Shown piece by piece: positions 12,757-22,334 of a stretch of DNA of 64,000 nucleotides (position 1 is the stretch's first letter; every line of letters starts with the position of its first letter). A program made the translations under genes and the position numbers. The stretch covers positions 682,001 to 746,000 of the forward strand of contig NZ_JAJVCN010000001.1 in assembly GCF_021390435.2 (NCBI RefSeq). Reading direction: 5' to 3'. Origin of the DNA: Kibdelosporangium philippinense (GTDB taxonomy: Bacteria > Actinomycetota > Actinomycetes > Mycobacteriales > Pseudonocardiaceae). The notes beneath the pieces are model-generated. The model did not search any database. It saw only the letters and a list, made by a program, of their open reading frames with translations, and was not told where the DNA came from.

Positions 12757-12802
12757 CTCGTGAGTGGTTAGCCGTGTTCTAACCCTGTTAACCACTCACG
12801 AG
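12757..12802. repeat. 46-nt palindromic element, copy 1
   Basis: A dispersed inverted repeat: arm CTCGTGAGTGGTTA, a core containing GTTAGAAC on the minus strand, and the complementary arm TAACCACTCACGAG. On the minus strand it differs from copy 2 (19849-19894) at a single position, including the asymmetric core. It lies inside the tetR/monooxygenase divergent promoter region, so it cannot serve only as a terminator. Confidence 0.85.
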
Positions 12803-12862
12803 GGCTGACCTGCGGGTCAGTGTGCGTCGGGCTTGCGTGACACATCCGCCGCGCTGGCCAAC

Positions 12863-12880
12863 TGACTTACCGATAGGTCA
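12863..12880. promoter_or_regulatory. TetR-type operator, site 2
   Basis: TGACTTACCGATAGGTCA, an 18-bp imperfect palindrome about 44 nt upstream of the monooxygenase start. It probably overlaps that gene's promoter. Confidence 0.65.
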
Positions 12881-12894
12881 GATTTATGCTAACC

Positions 12895-12912
12895 TGACTT
12901 ACCGGTAAGTCA
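12895..12912. promoter_or_regulatory. TetR-type operator, site 3 (perfect palindrome)
   Basis: TGACTTACCGGTAAGTCA is a perfect 18-bp palindrome ending 11 nt before the monooxygenase ATG. It lies next to the ribosome-binding site GGAGGGG and should block transcription when bound. Confidence 0.75.
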
Positions 12913-12923
12913 GGAGGGGTGAT

Positions 12924-14126
12924 ATGAAGGTGCTGATCTCCGGGGCGAGCATTTCCGGTCCGGTTCTCGCATATTGGCTGGCCAGATACGATTTCGAGGT
13001 CACGGTCGTCGAGCGTTCACCTGTCCTGCGCAAGACGGGCGGGCACGCGATCGACCTCTTCCGCCCGGCGATGGACATCACCGAGAAAATGGGCGTCCTG
13101 CCGGAAGTCGAGAAGCGCATCACCGGCATCGACCGGCTGAGGCTGTATCGGCGCGGGGTGGTCAGGCCGACCAAGGTCAATCTCGGCAAGATCTACCAGG
13201 CCGCGTCTGACCGGCACGTCGAGATCATGCGGGACGACCTCAGCGAGATCTACTACGAAGCGACAGCCAACGAAGTCGACTACATCTTCGGTGACTCGAT
13301 CACCGGGATCGGCGAAGACGGCAAGGTCACGTTCGAGAACTCCGCGCCACGCAAGTTCGACATAGTCGTCGGAGCGGACGGCCTGCATTCGAACGTACGC
13401 AAGCTGACGTTCGGCGAAGTCCCCAACGACTTCCTCGGTGCGTACCTTGCCGTCGCGACGATGCCGAAGGACTTCGGGCCTGAGGGCGAATTCCTGAACT
13501 ACGTCGACGTCGGCCGGATGGCCGGTATCTACAGCGCGACCCACCTCGAGGACGCGCGTGCGGTCTTCCTGTTCCGCAGCCAGCCGCTCGACTATCACTA
13601 CCGGGACGTGCCGCGGCAGAAAGAACTGCTCAAGCAAGCGTTCCAGCGGCTGCACCCGGAGGTGAGCCGTTGGCTCGAGGAGCTCGACCGGTCGCCAGCG
13701 TTCTACTTCGACTCGATCACGCAGTTGAAGCTGGAAACCTGGTCACGAGGGCGCGTCACCCTCGTCGGGGACGCGGGTTACTGCCCAGGTCCAGCGGTCG
13801 GTGGCAGCACGAGCCTGGCGGTGGTCGGTGCCTACGTGCTGGCGGGGGAGTTGGCCACGGCGAAAGGTGACTACGAGCGTGCGTTCACGGCCTATGAGCG
13901 GGAGATGGCTGGGTACGTGCAGGGCAGTAGGCAGGTTGCGTTGCTGGGGACCAAGACGCTGATCCCGACCAGTCCCTTTGGGGTGTGGGCGCTGGCCAAT
14001 GGGGCGCGGGCGATCTCCGCGTTGCCTGTGTCGGTAAGTCGCCTATTGTCCAAGCTCAACAAAATTGGCACACGCTTGCACGATGAGTTCGTGGTCAAGA
14101 ACTACGACGATCTGCGTACCGGATGA
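12924..14126 (+). CDS. FAD-dependent monooxygenase (PHBH/TetX-like)
   Basis: A 400-residue class A flavoprotein hydroxylase. The N-terminal dinucleotide-binding motif is ISGASISGPVLAYWLARYDF, and the mid DG motif is IVVGADGLHSNVR (about residue 150). The second FAD motif is VTLVGDAGYCPGPAVGGSTS (about residue 285), with Gly-Asp-Ala contacting flavin. Such enzymes hydroxylate aromatic or polyketide substrates with NAD(P)H and O2, or inactivate antibiotics of the tetracycline or rifamycin type. A strong ribosome-binding site (GGAGGGGTGAT) precedes ATG 12924. Divergent placement from tetR with three operators indicates induction by a small molecule, plausibly the enzyme's substrate or an exporter substrate. 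That last step is inference. Confidence 0.9.
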   Translation: MKVLISGASISGPVLAYWLARYDFEVTVVERSPVLRKTGGHAIDLFRPAMDITEKMGVLPEVEKRITGIDRLRLYRRGVVRPTKVNLGKIYQAASDRHVEIMRDDLSEIYYEATANEVDYIFGDSITGIGEDGKVTFENSAPRKFDIVVGADGLHSNVRKLTFGEVPNDFLGAYLAVATMPKDFGPEGEFLNYVDVGRMAGIYSATHLEDARAVFLFRSQPLDYHYRDVPRQKELLKQAFQRLHPEVSRWLEELDRSPAFYFDSITQLKLETWSRGRVTLVGDAGYCPGPAVGGSTSLAVVGAYVLAGELATAKGDYERAFTAYEREMAGYVQGSRQVALLGTKTLIPTSPFGVWALANGARAISALPVSVSRLLSKLNKIGTRLHDEFVVKNYDDLRTG

Positions 14127-14189
14127 GCCGCTCCCTGCAATTGGAGATCAACGGACGTACCGTGGTCTCCAGCGGACCATCGTGGCAGC

Positions 14190-14569
14190 TCACCGAGGGT
14201 CGACGGTGCACGGCGCCGTGCTCGCGGGTGAGACCTACGACGCCCGGCGTGCTCTTGCGGGGTGGGCACTGCCGGGACTGCTCGCAACATCCTGCGGGGT
14301 CGGCCAGATGTCGGCCGCTACGGCTGGACGAGCGCGACACAACCGATGCTGTACCACTTCGGACTGGCGGCGTTGTTCGACAATTGGCTGGAGGCTATGC
14401 GTGTCAGCCAAGGCGCACCTCGACACTGCTGTGGGCGTGTCCATGGCGCCGGACCAGCGTCGAAGTCGAGGTGCCGGTGAACTCGACAGCCGAGGTGATC
14501 CTGCCGTCCGGCGTCAAGCACGTGTTTGGGTCGGGCAAGCACCTCGTCCGGATGGCTGAGGCCCGCTGA
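14190..14569 (+). pseudogene. Remnant of a GH78 alpha-L-rhamnosidase-like gene
   Basis: Three short coding-like pieces lie in three frames. VHGAVLAGETYDARRALAGW resembles the N-terminal beta-sandwich of bacterial rhamnosidases. It is followed by GRYGWTSATQPMLYHFGLAA, then by VEVEVPVNSTAEVILPSG and GSGKHLVRMAEAR ending at TGA 14567, which resembles their C-terminal domain. A complete enzyme is about 900-1000 residues, so nearly all of the catalytic barrel is deleted. Family recognition is from memory of these terminal motifs and needs a profile search. Confidence 0.45.
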
Positions 14570-14680
14570 CCCGGATCTAGCCAGAAGCATGAGCCGCAGT
14601 GGCCGTGATCTGCCTACGGTTGAGGCCATGCGAAAGCTCATGATCACGACCATGGCAGCAGCGGTAACAGGTCTGGGAAC

Positions 14681-14720
14681 GCCTGGCTGGGCGCACTGTC
14701 TTCACCACGCCCAGCCAGGC
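14681..14720. terminator. Strong 13-bp hairpin
   Basis: GCCTGGCTGGGCG and CGCCCAGCCAGGC form a perfect 13-bp stem with a 14-nt loop. There is no U-tract. It lies between two gene remnants, so it may be the surviving terminator of one of them. Confidence 0.5.
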
Positions 14721-14730
14721 GCCTAGATCA

Positions 14731-14844
14731 GAATCGGCTCGAACGACCGGCGAGTTCGAGACGCTGTTGCGTTCCGCCGGGTTGCGACCAACTCGGACGG
14801 CCCCAATTGGTGGCTCGTACCAAGTCATCGAAGCCACGCAGTGA
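14731..14844 (+). pseudogene. C-terminal fragment of an O-methyltransferase-like gene
   Basis: A 37-codon open stretch, RTTGEFETLLRSAGLRPTRT and APIGGSYQVIEATQ ending at TGA 14842. It resembles the last residues of SAM-dependent O-methyltransferases of the caffeate/acetylserotonin type, where the final strand reads like SVIEA. There is no upstream methyltransferase sequence. It is likely the stump of a deleted gene. Confidence 0.45.
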
Positions 14845-14847
14845 ACT

Positions 14848-15339
14848 TCACGCGATCCAGACCACGATCGCTTCGTCGGCATTGGCGGCGGCCTGGAAGA
14901 ACGGCAGCAGGTCCGCGTAGTTGTCCGCCACGTACTCAAGGCAGTCGTCGGAAGCCCAATCCCAGCCAGGGTAGATCTCAGCCGCGGTCAGCGCTGCCGG
15001 GTCGACGCCTTCGACCAGCGCGGCGAACGGTAACTCCGACAGGGCGTGCGCGGCTTCTTTGACGTGCTGTGCGGTCAGGTATTTGGGCGGTCCGTAGACC
15101 CACTCCAGCTGGGTGAATTCGACTTCGCCGTACACGATGTCGACAGGGAAGTTCCTTCTTTCCAGGAGGAATGCGATGGCGTGCCAAGCTTTGTCGGTAT
15201 CCCACACCCGCGCTTCGGACGCCGAGTCGTACTCGGCCTCCATGGCCTCTCCGGCATGCTCGATGCCCCATTCCGGGTCATCGATCACCTTCGCCAGCTC
15301 GGCCGCCGACACACGCAGATACGAACCAATCATGCCCAT
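14848..15339 (-). CDS. DUF1877 (YfbM-like) family protein
   Basis: A 163-residue protein beginning MGMIGSYLRVSAAELAKVID, the typical opening of the YfbM/DUF1877 family, with WDTDKAWHAIAFLLERR and YGPPKYLTAQHVKEAA as family hallmarks. The function is unknown in the family. ATG 15339 was chosen because the frame upstream shows no family similarity; ATG 15333 is an alternative. No strong ribosome-binding site is seen. It lies downstream of a VOC protein gene on the same strand. Confidence 0.85.
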   Translation of the reverse strand: MGMIGSYLRVSAAELAKVIDDPEWGIEHAGEAMEAEYDSASEARVWDTDKAWHAIAFLLERRNFPVDIVYGEVEFTQLEWVYGPPKYLTAQHVKEAAHALSELPFAALVEGVDPAALTAAEIYPGWDWASDDCLEYVADNYADLLPFFQAAANADEAIVVWIA

Positions 15340-15370
15340 GCCGTGACCGTAGCGGGACCCACCGACAGTT

Positions 15371-15742
15371 TTAGGCGCGCTCCGCCAAGCTGCGCTCGAC
15401 GCAGAACTCGTTGCCCTCCGGATCCGCGAGAACGACCCAGCCCGTGCCGTCAGTGCGCCGGAAGTCTTCGAGAACCGAGGCGCCAAGGCCGACAAGGCGA
15501 GCCACTTCCTCGTCCCGCGTGGTATCCGGCTGCAGGCAGATGTGCATTCGATTGCGCACCGACTTGCCCTCCGGCACCTGCTGGAAGAACATGTTCATTC
15601 CGCCGCCCAAGGCGATCGCCACTTCGTCGTCGCCTGGCTGGTCGCCCGCGTCGATCGGCTTGTCGTACACGGCCGACCAGAACTGGGCAAGGCCGTACGC
15701 GTCCAGCGCGTTCAGCGACACGTTATGGATTGTGGATGGCAT
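15371..15742 (-). CDS. VOC/glyoxalase-like domain protein
   Basis: A 123-residue single-domain vicinal-oxygen-chelate protein. The beta-alpha-beta-beta-beta modules include HNVSLNALDAYGLAQFWSAV, RMHICLQPDTTRDEEVARL and GWVVLADPEGNEFCVER, the last with the usual DPEGNEFC ending. His near residue 6 and Glu near the C-terminus could be metal ligands, but actinobacterial proteins of this type are mostly uncharacterised. It follows the MazG-like gene by 3 nt, so they are probably co-transcribed. Confidence 0.85.
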   Translation of the reverse strand: MPSTIHNVSLNALDAYGLAQFWSAVYDKPIDAGDQPGDDEVAIALGGGMNMFFQQVPEGKSVRNRMHICLQPDTTRDEEVARLVGLGASVLEDFRRTDGTGWVVLADPEGNEFCVERSLAERA

Positions 15743-15745
15743 CGG

Positions 15746-16054
15746 TTACCAGCCGGGCAGATCGTCGACGGGTTTCGCGTTCGCCTCAAGCCTGGCGATC
15801 GTGCCTTCCAGAGCGACAGACAGGTCCACGCCGGTCTGATCGGCCAGGTTGATCACGGTGAACGCCAGGTCGGCAAGCCGCTGCTCCCAGCCTTCCGTCG
15901 GGCGGAACGGGCGGCGGCCGTTCGCGGTGGCGGCAAGGACTTCGTCGGACAACCGACCGATTTCCGACAGCAGGGTCAGTGTCAGGCTTGGCGCGTTCGC
16001 GTGCAGGCCGAGTTTGTCAGCGACCTGGGCGACCTTCTGCTGGACTTCTCGCAC
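15746..16054 (-). CDS. MazG-like nucleotide pyrophosphohydrolase
   Basis: A 102-residue all-alpha protein: REVQQKVAQVADKLGLHANA, then LTLLSEIGRLSDEVL (a position where MazG enzymes have ExxE) and EQRLADLAFTVINLADQTGVDL. This resembles small MazG-fold pyrophosphatases that remove non-canonical NTPs. The ExxE/ExxD metal motif is only partly conserved (SEIGRLSDE and LADLAF), so activity is uncertain. It lies 34 nt after ispG and 3 nt before the VOC gene. Confidence 0.7.
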   Translation of the reverse strand: MREVQQKVAQVADKLGLHANAPSLTLTLLSEIGRLSDEVLAATANGRRPFRPTEGWEQRLADLAFTVINLADQTGVDLSVALEGTIARLEANAKPVDDLPGW

Positions 16055-16088
16055 CCGTCAGACACTAGTGGTCAATACCGCCAACGAT

Positions 16089-17195
16089 CTACCGGTCGTA
16101 ACCACCGGTGGTCCAGTCGCGATTCATCGCCTCCTCGAGCAGGGTTTCCACGATCTTGCTTTCCGGCACCGTGCGAACCACTTGTCCCCGAACGAAAATC
16201 TGGCCCTTCCCGTTTCCTGACGACACGCCGAGGTCGGCTTCCCGTGCCTCACCTGGCCCGTTCACTACGCACCCCATCACCGCGACCCGAAGTGGCACGG
16301 GGAAACCGTCGAATGCGGCGGTGACCTCTTCAGCCAGCTTGTAGACGTCGACTTGCGCACGTCCGCACGATGGGCACGACACGATCTCCAGCCTGCGTGG
16401 TCGCAGCCCCAATGACTCAAGGATCTGGGCGCCTACCTTGACTTCCTCGACCGGTGGCGCGGACAGCGAGACCCTGATGGTGTCGCCTATTCCTTCGGCG
16501 AGCAGGACACCGAAGGCCACCGACGACTTAATCGTGCCCTGGAACCGTGGCCCGGCTTCGGTCACGCCGAGATGCAGCGGATAGTCGCAGCGCGCGGCCA
16601 ATTTTCGGTACGCCTCGATCATCACCAACGGATCGTGGTGCTTCACCGAGATCTTGATGTCGGTGAACCCGTGTTCCTCGAACAACGAACATTCCCACAG
16701 CGCCGACTCGACCAGTGCGTCCGGCGTGGCCTTGCCGTATTTCTCGAGAAGGCGTTTGTCCAACGAGCCCGCGTTGACGCCGATCCGGATCGGCACTCCG
16801 GCCGACGAGGCAGCCTGGGAAATCTCGCGGACCTTGTCGTCGAACTGCCTGATGTTGCCGGGATTGACCCGTACAGCGGCACATCCGGCGTCGATCGCGG
16901 CGAAGACGTACTTCGGCTGGAAATGAATGTCCGCGATCACCGGGATGGGCGACTTCTTGGCAATCGCTGGCAGTGCCTCGGCATCGTCCTGCGACGGCAC
17001 GGCCACCCGGATGATCTGGCAACCTGCCGCGGTCAGCTCCGCGATCTGCTGCAACGTGCTGTCCACATCGGACGTCACGGTCGTCGTCATCGATTGCACG
17101 CTCACCGGCGCGTTCCCGCCCACCGGAACGTCGCCGACGAGCACTTGACGGGACTTCCGGCGCACCCGAGGCGGGCCGAGTTGAACCAGGGTCAA
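16089..17195 (-). CDS. ispG: 4-hydroxy-3-methylbut-2-en-1-yl diphosphate synthase
   Basis: A 368-residue iron-sulfur enzyme of the MEP pathway, converting MEcPP to HMBPP. A TIM-barrel N-terminal half ([46 protein letters not shown]) is followed by the C-terminal [4Fe-4S] site with CPSCGR and [12 protein letters not shown], whose three Cys and one Glu are all present. The start is TTG 17195, overlapping the dxs stop (TTGA); GGAGG lies 7 nt upstream inside dxs. It ends the overlapping ispH-dxs-ispG series downstream of the encapsulin genes, so it should be expressed with them. Confidence 0.95.
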   Translation of the reverse strand: MTLVQLGPPRVRRKSRQVLVGDVPVGGNAPVSVQSMTTTVTSDVDSTLQQIAELTAAGCQIIRVAVPSQDDAEALPAIAKKSPIPVIADIHFQPKYVFAAIDAGCAAVRVNPGNIRQFDDKVREISQAASSAGVPIRIGVNAGSLDKRLLEKYGKATPDALVESALWECSLFEEHGFTDIKISVKHHDPLVMIEAYRKLAARCDYPLHLGVTEAGPRFQGTIKSSVAFGVLLAEGIGDTIRVSLSAPPVEEVKVGAQILESLGLRPRRLEIVSCPSCGRAQVDVYKLAEEVTAAFDGFPVPLRVAVMGCVVNGPGEAREADLGVSSGNGKGQIFVRGQVVRTVPESKIVETLLEEAMNRDWTTGGYDR

Positions 17196-18910
17196 GACAG
17201 TGCCTCCAGGCGTTTGAGCACGGTGGTGGTGATTCCGGCCGCGTCGAGGCCGTGTGCGCGCAGGATCTCCGAGCGGGACGCGTGCGGCAGAAACCGTGGC
17301 GGCAGCGCGAATGTCGCCGCGCACGTGTCCGAGCCGTTGGCCGACAACGCTTGCGCGATCCGTCCGCCGAGGGCGCCAGGGGTCGTGGTGTCCTCGACGG
17401 CGACCACAAGCCGGTGCGCGCCTGCGAGTTTCAGCAGGCCAGGGTCGATCGGCGCGATCCAGCGTGGGTCCACCACGGTCGCCGGGACGCCCTGGGCGCA
17501 GAGTTCATCCGCCGCCGCAAGGCAAGCCGGGGCCAATGGGCCCACCGCGACCAGCAAGACCTGGGCGCCAGGGCTATCCAGCAGCACGTCACAATGCCCG
17601 CTTCGGCGCACGGCCGGGATGTCGTCGGTGGCAGTCGCCTTGGGATAGCGCACAACCGTAGGCCCGTCGTTGACATCGACGGCTTCTCTGAGCAGTTCCC
17701 GCAACCTGGCCGGGTCTCGCGGGCAGGCAAGCCGAAGACCAGGCACGACAGGCAAAATCGACGAATCCCACACGCCGTGGTGGCTCGGCCCGTCCGGTCC
17801 GGTGATCCCGGCACGGTCGAGCACGAACGTGACCGGCTGCCGGTGTAGTGCCACGTCCATCAGCAACTGGTCGACCGCACGGTTCAGGAACGTCGAATAG
17901 ATCGCCACCACCGGGTGCATTCCAGCCATGGCAAGGCCTGCCGCGGAGGTCACGGCGTGCTGCTCGGCTATCCCGACATCGAACATCCGGTCGGGAAAGC
18001 GCGCCGCGAAGCCAGCCAAGCCAGCTGGTTCGGCCATAGCAGCCGTGATACAGACGACGTCTGGACGAGCGGCTCCGATCGCGGTGATCTCGTCGGCGAA
18101 CACCGAAGTCCACGTTGGCTTCTTAGCCGCACCAATGGGTCCGATCGCGTGCAGCCGGTCGGCATCGTCCTGTTCGGCTGGTAGATAGCCTTTTCCCTTA
18201 CGCGTCAGGCAATGCACGACCACCGGCTTGTTCATCCGAACCGCCCGGCGCAAAGCGTGCTCAAGATCGGCGATGTCGTGCCCGTCCACCGGGCCGATGT
18301 ACGCCAGCCCAAGGTCCTCGAAGACGTTGCGATTGCCCTCGTAGCGCAGCACGGCCAAATGGCTGGCGATTCCGCCGACGGTCGGTGCGTAAGAACGGCC
18401 ATTGTCGTTCAACACAATGACCACGGGACGCTGAGGCGCGGAACCGATGTTGTTCAACGCCTCCCACGCCATCCCGCCGGTCAACGCGCCGTCGCCGATC
18501 ACCGCGACCGCTCGGCGCGTCGACTCCTGCAACGCGAAAGCCTTGGCAAACCCGTCCGCATAGGACAGTGCGGTGGACGCGTGCGAGTTCTCGATCACGT
18601 CATGCTCGGACTCGGACCTGGACGGATAACCGGACAGCCCACCGGCTTGACGCAACGAGTCGAAATCGGACTCACGTCCGGTCAGGATCTTGTGCACGTA
18701 GGCCTGGTGTCCAGTGTCGAACAGCAGAACATCGTGCGGTGAATGGAAAACCCGATGCAGCGCGATCGTCAGCTCGACCGCACCGAGGTTCGGTCCGAGA
18801 TGCCCGCCTGTCCTGGACACCTTGTGGATCAGGAAATCGCGGATCTCATCGGCCACAATGGCCAGTTCCGTGGTCGACTTCGATGCCAGATCGGCAGGGT
18901 CCGAGATCAT
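17192..18910 (-). CDS. dxs: 1-deoxy-D-xylulose-5-phosphate synthase (short form)
   Basis: A 572-residue thiamine-diphosphate enzyme making DXP from pyruvate and glyceraldehyde 3-phosphate, the first MEP step. The TPP site reads [18 protein letters not shown] with NDN, and the substrate-side His lies in [15 protein letters not shown]. The catalytic Glu lies in [19 protein letters not shown], followed by a transketolase C-terminal domain. It is about 50-60 residues shorter than typical Dxs, mostly in the N-terminal half. ATG 18910 overlaps the ispH stop (ATGA). As one of several clustered MEP genes next to a prenyltransferase, it may be a second, dedicated copy; the rest of the genome would show that. 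Confidence 0.93.
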   Translation of the reverse strand: MISDPADLASKSTTELAIVADEIRDFLIHKVSRTGGHLGPNLGAVELTIALHRVFHSPHDVLLFDTGHQAYVHKILTGRESDFDSLRQAGGLSGYPSRSESEHDVIENSHASTALSYADGFAKAFALQESTRRAVAVIGDGALTGGMAWEALNNIGSAPQRPVVIVLNDNGRSYAPTVGGIASHLAVLRYEGNRNVFEDLGLAYIGPVDGHDIADLEHALRRAVRMNKPVVVHCLTRKGKGYLPAEQDDADRLHAIGPIGAAKKPTWTSVFADEITAIGAARPDVVCITAAMAEPAGLAGFAARFPDRMFDVGIAEQHAVTSAAGLAMAGMHPVVAIYSTFLNRAVDQLLMDVALHRQPVTFVLDRAGITGPDGPSHHGVWDSSILPVVPGLRLACPRDPARLRELLREAVDVNDGPTVVRYPKATATDDIPAVRRSGHCDVLLDSPGAQVLLVAVGPLAPACLAAADELCAQGVPATVVDPRWIAPIDPGLLKLAGAHRLVVAVEDTTTPGALGGRIAQALSANGSDTCAATFALPPRFLPHASRSEILRAHGLDAAGITTTVLKRLEALS

Positions 18911-19833
18911 GATGACCGCCTCGCGGCCGGAGGCAGGGTGAACTGGATGGTTTCCCTGACGACTTCGCGATTCTCCACGCTGACCGGGTCCAACGCGGCG
19001 ACCACTTCGTCCACTAGACCTGGTGGTGCCGAAGCTCCCGCGGTGATCCCGACGACCCGCACACCCGAAAGCCATGTGGCCTTGATCTCGCTGACATCGT
19101 CGATCAGATACGCGGGCGTGCCATGGCGTTGCGCCAGTTCGACCAGCCGCACCGAATTGGACGAGTTGGTCGAGCCGACCACAAGGACCACGTCTGCCTC
19201 CTCGGCGATCGCGTTCAACGCGTTCTGCCGATTGGTTGTGGCGTAACAGATGTCGTCCGAAGCTGGACCGCGCAGATCCGGATACCGTGCCCGCAGAGCC
19301 GCGACCACCTCAGCGGCTTCGTCGACCGCCAATGTGGTCTGCATCAGGTATGAAATCCGGGACGGATCGGGAATGTCCAGCTTCTGGACGTCCTCCGGGG
19401 TTTCCACCAGCACAGTCCGGTCTGGTGCCTCGCCGAGCGTGCCTTCCACCTCCTCATGCCCGGCGTGTCCGACCAGCACCACCGTGTCGCCTCGGGTGGC
19501 GAAGCGACGGGCTTCGGTATGGACCTTCTGTACCAATGGGCAGGTCGCGTCGATCACGGTCAACCGGCGCCGTTCGGCTTCTTCACGCACGGCAGGTGAG
19601 ACCCCGTGCGCCGAAAAGATCACAGTCGCGCCATCCGGGACGGCGTCGAGCTCGTCGACGAACACCGCACCACGGTCAGCCAAGTCAGCAACCACATGCT
19701 TGTTGTGCACGATCTGTTTACGGACGTAGACGGGAGGTTTTCGGTGCCGCAGCACCTCTTCGACGATCTCGATGGCGCGTTCCACCCCGGCACAGAACGA
19801 CCGAGGCGACGCGAGCAACACCTTGACCTGCAT
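18907..19833 (-). CDS. ispH: 4-hydroxy-3-methylbut-2-enyl diphosphate reductase
   Basis: A 308-residue [4Fe-4S] enzyme that makes IPP and DMAPP, the last MEP step. The three cluster cysteines are visible in [26 protein letters not shown] and [16 protein letters not shown]. Also present are [15 protein letters not shown] and [11 protein letters not shown], which contact the diphosphate. ATG 19833 is preceded by GGAGGAGAGGGAAG. The 46-nt palindromic element lies between this start and the prenyltransferase stop. It overlaps dxs by 4 nt. Confidence 0.96.
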   Translation of the reverse strand: MQVKVLLASPRSFCAGVERAIEIVEEVLRHRKPPVYVRKQIVHNKHVVADLADRGAVFVDELDAVPDGATVIFSAHGVSPAVREEAERRRLTVIDATCPLVQKVHTEARRFATRGDTVVLVGHAGHEEVEGTLGEAPDRTVLVETPEDVQKLDIPDPSRISYLMQTTLAVDEAAEVVAALRARYPDLRGPASDDICYATTNRQNALNAIAEEADVVLVVGSTNSSNSVRLVELAQRHGTPAYLIDDVSEIKATWLSGVRVVGITAGASAPPGLVDEVVAALDPVSVENREVVRETIQFTLPPAARRSS

Positions 19834-19848
19834 GGCTTCCCTCTCCTC

Positions 19849-19894
19849 CTCGTGAGTGGTTAGCAGGGTTAGAACACGGCTAACCACTCACGAG
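19849..19894. repeat. 46-nt palindromic element, copy 2
   Basis: Same element as at 12757-12802 and 27620-27665. It fills the 67-nt gap between the polyprenyl synthase stop and the ispH start, within an otherwise tightly packed operon. It could act as a transcript-processing or attenuation hairpin there. Confidence 0.85.
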
Positions 19895-19900
19895 GGAAAG

Positions 19901-20941
19901 TCAGTGGTCGCGATGTGTGACCAGGCCGGCCAGCCCGGCCAGTTCGGCGGCCGCACCGGCTACCGGGTCGGCCGAGCGGAGCCGGTGGATCGCCCTGGCC
20001 AGCCGGTCGTCCGCCTGTGCCTGGCACCACTCCCGGCCACCGGCAAGGTCGATCAGCTCGGCGGCCCGTTCGACGTCGGTGCCCGACAGTGGCCGGTCGG
20101 AGTGGTACAGCTCATGCAGTTCCTGTGCCGCAATGGTTCGTGACCCCAAAGCGACCACAACCGGCAGGGATTTCTTGCGGTTGTAGAGATCGGAGTACAC
20201 CGGCTTGCCCGTCACCGCCGGATCACCCCAAATGCCAAGCAGATCGTCGACCAGCTGGAACGCCAGGCCAAGCTCCTCGCCGAAGAGAAGCATATGCTCG
20301 ACCTGAGCCGATCTGCCGCCGCCGAACAGCGCGCCGATCGCGCAGGCCGCGCTGATCAACGCCCCGGTTTTGCCGCGCGCCATCGTCACACATTCGGCCA
20401 GCTCGATGTCCTGACGATCCTCGAACGCCACATCGAGACTCTGACCTTCCACAAGGGACTGTACCGCCGCGCTGAGGATCCGCATACCTTCGCGGGAATC
20501 GGGATGCCCGCTCTCCGCGAGGAGGTCGAAAGCCAGCGTCAGCAGGGAGTCACCGGCCAGGATCGCCGCACTGCGGCCGAATATGCTCCAGGCCGTCGGG
20601 CGATGCCTGCGCGTGACGTCACCGTCGATCACATCGTCGTGCAGCAGCGAGAAGTTGTGCACCAACTCGATCGCGATCGCGGCTGGTATGGCGGCCGACG
20701 CGACACCGCCGACCGCCTCAGCTGCGAGCAAGGTGAGCGTGGGACGTAACGCCTTGCCACCGGAAGCCTCGGTCGGTGTGCCGTTCTCGTCCCACCAGCC
20801 ATAGTGATAGCCAGCGACCTGTCGCATCGACGCGGGCAGCGTGTCGAACGCGGCCCGCGTCGCGGGCGCGACCATGTCTCTGCTCCACGCCAGCACCTCG
20901 CCCGGCTGACGGCTTTCCGTTGTCACCTCGCGCAGTGTCAT
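19901..20941 (-). CDS. Polyprenyl synthase, probable Family 2 encapsulin cargo
   Basis: A 346-residue trans-isoprenyl diphosphate synthase that condenses IPP with allylic diphosphates. The substrate motif GGKALRP is at about 61-67, the first Asp-rich motif is HDDVIDGD (DDxxD at 102-106), and the second is VDDLLGIWGD (about 231-240). Phe at the -5 position before the first DDxxD suggests a fairly short product such as C15-C20; this is inference. It starts 4 nt after the upstream encapsulin stop, and this neighbourhood is the known arrangement of Family 2B shells with polyprenyl transferase cargo. The N-terminal region before the fold is only about 25 residues, so a long disordered targeting tail is not evident. 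Confidence 0.93.
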   Translation of the reverse strand: MTLREVTTESRQPGEVLAWSRDMVAPATRAAFDTLPASMRQVAGYHYGWWDENGTPTEASGGKALRPTLTLLAAEAVGGVASAAIPAAIAIELVHNFSLLHDDVIDGDVTRRHRPTAWSIFGRSAAILAGDSLLTLAFDLLAESGHPDSREGMRILSAAVQSLVEGQSLDVAFEDRQDIELAECVTMARGKTGALISAACAIGALFGGGRSAQVEHMLLFGEELGLAFQLVDDLLGIWGDPAVTGKPVYSDLYNRKKSLPVVVALGSRTIAAQELHELYHSDRPLSGTDVERAAELIDLAGGREWCQAQADDRLARAIHRLRSADPVAGAAAELAGLAGLVTHRDH

Positions 20942-20945
20942 GACG

Positions 20946-22334
20946 TCAACGCCCGAGTTCTACGCCTTCGAGGATGCCGAGTGCGTCCGGCACCATCACC
21001 GCGACCGAGTAGTAGGCACTGACCAAATAGGACATGATGGCCTTGTCGTCGATGCCCATGAACCGGACGTTCAGGCCGGGCTCGACCTCGTCCGGCAGCC
21101 CGGCGTGGTGCAGGCCGATCACGCCCTGGTTCTTCTCGCCGGTCCGCATCGCGATGAACGAGGTCCGGCCGGTCTCGCTGACCGGGATCTTGTCGCACGG
21201 CAGCAGCGGGATGTTGCGCCAGGTGCGGACGACCTTGCCGTCGAGTTCCTTGGTGTTCGGGTAGATCCCCCTGCTGTTGCACTCCCGGCCGAACGCGGCG
21301 ATCGCCCGAGGGTGCGCGAGGATGAACTGGGTCTTGCGCCTGCGCGTGATCAGCTCGTCCATGTCGTCGGGGGTCGGCGGCCCGGAGTGGGTGTGGATGC
21401 GCTGCTTGAGGTCCGCGTTGTAGATCAGCCCGATGTCCCTGTTGTTGATCATCTCGTACTCTTGGCGCTCGCGCAGCGCCTCGACGGTCAGCCGCAGCTG
21501 TTGCTCGGTCTGGTTCATCGGCTGGTTGTACAGATCCGCGACCCTGGTGTGGATCCGCAGCACCGTCTGCGTCACGCTCATCTCGTACTCACGTGGCGAC
21601 AGTTCGTAGTCCACAAAGGTCGACGGCAGCTGGTATTCGCCGGCCTGCCCGGAAGCCAGTTCGATCTCGGCCTCGCCTTTGTGGTTGCTTGCCTTGCCGC
21701 GCAATGAGATGAACTCGGCGAGGTGCGCCTGTAGCTGCTCGGACTGTTCAGTGATCCGGTCGAACGTTTCACGGGACAACGACATCGTGATGACCCGCGT
21801 CTTGGCCTTGACCGTGAAGCTCCACTCGTTGCGCTGTCCGGTCAGCGCCTGCTCGCCGAAGTACTCGCCTTCGCCGAGTGTGTCGAGGACGGTGTCGGTG
21901 CCGTACTCGCCTTGGCCGATCTTGCTCGCTTTTCCGTGTGCCATCAGGACGAGCCGGTCGGCGGGTTGTCCTTTTTGGATGACCAGCTCGCCGGGTTCGA
22001 ACTCCTGCTGTTCGAACCGACTGGCCAGTGCGGCAAGCGTGTCCTCGTCCTCGAACGTACGCAGCAGCGCAAGTTCGCGCAGTTCCGGTGGTACCACCTG
22101 GATCCGTCCGGCGGCGCTGGTGAAACTGACCAACCCGTCGCCGATGGCGTACGTCAGGCGCCGGTTGACTCGGTAGGTGCCGCCTTCGGCCTGTACCCAT
22201 GGCAGGACCCGCAGCAACCACCGTGGCGTGATCCCCTGCATCTGCGGTACGGACTTGGTCGTCGTCGCCAGATTTCGCGCGGCGGCGGTGCCGAGGCTCA
22301 TCTGCTGCGACTGGGGGTTCTCGACCTGTGTCAC
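20946..22334 (-). CDS. Family 2B encapsulin shell protein, copy 1
   Basis: A 462-residue shell protein of the HK97-like nanocompartment family. The N-terminal arm ([14 protein letters not shown]) precedes the first part of the shell fold. An inserted cyclic-nucleotide-binding-type domain lies at about residues 90-210, with [20 protein letters not shown] and [11 protein letters not shown]. The E-loop and spine-helix region follows ([27 protein letters not shown]), then the A-domain to the C-terminus ([35 protein letters not shown]). In the phosphate-binding cassette the usual Arg position holds Trp171 (EWSFTVKA), so canonical cAMP binding is doubtful. It is 4 nt upstream of the polyprenyl synthase and 272 nt downstream of a paralogous shell gene. 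Confidence 0.95.
   Translation of the reverse strand: MTQVENPQSQQMSLGTAAARNLATTTKSVPQMQGITPRWLLRVLPWVQAEGGTYRVNRRLTYAIGDGLVSFTSAAGRIQVVPPELRELALLRTFEDEDTLAALASRFEQQEFEPGELVIQKGQPADRLVLMAHGKASKIGQGEYGTDTVLDTLGEGEYFGEQALTGQRNEWSFTVKAKTRVITMSLSRETFDRITEQSEQLQAHLAEFISLRGKASNHKGEAEIELASGQAGEYQLPSTFVDYELSPREYEMSVTQTVLRIHTRVADLYNQPMNQTEQQLRLTVEALRERQEYEMINNRDIGLIYNADLKQRIHTHSGPPTPDDMDELITRRRKTQFILAHPRAIAAFGRECNSRGIYPNTKELDGKVVRTWRNIPLLPCDKIPVSETGRTSFIAMRTGEKNQGVIGLHHAGLPDEVEPGLNVRFMGIDDKAIMSYLVSAYYSVAVMVPDALGILEGVELGR

Noticed and set aside
12757..12802. Simple bidirectional terminator
   Set aside because: The element lies in a divergent promoter region with no converging gene ends, and its core is conserved in distant copies.
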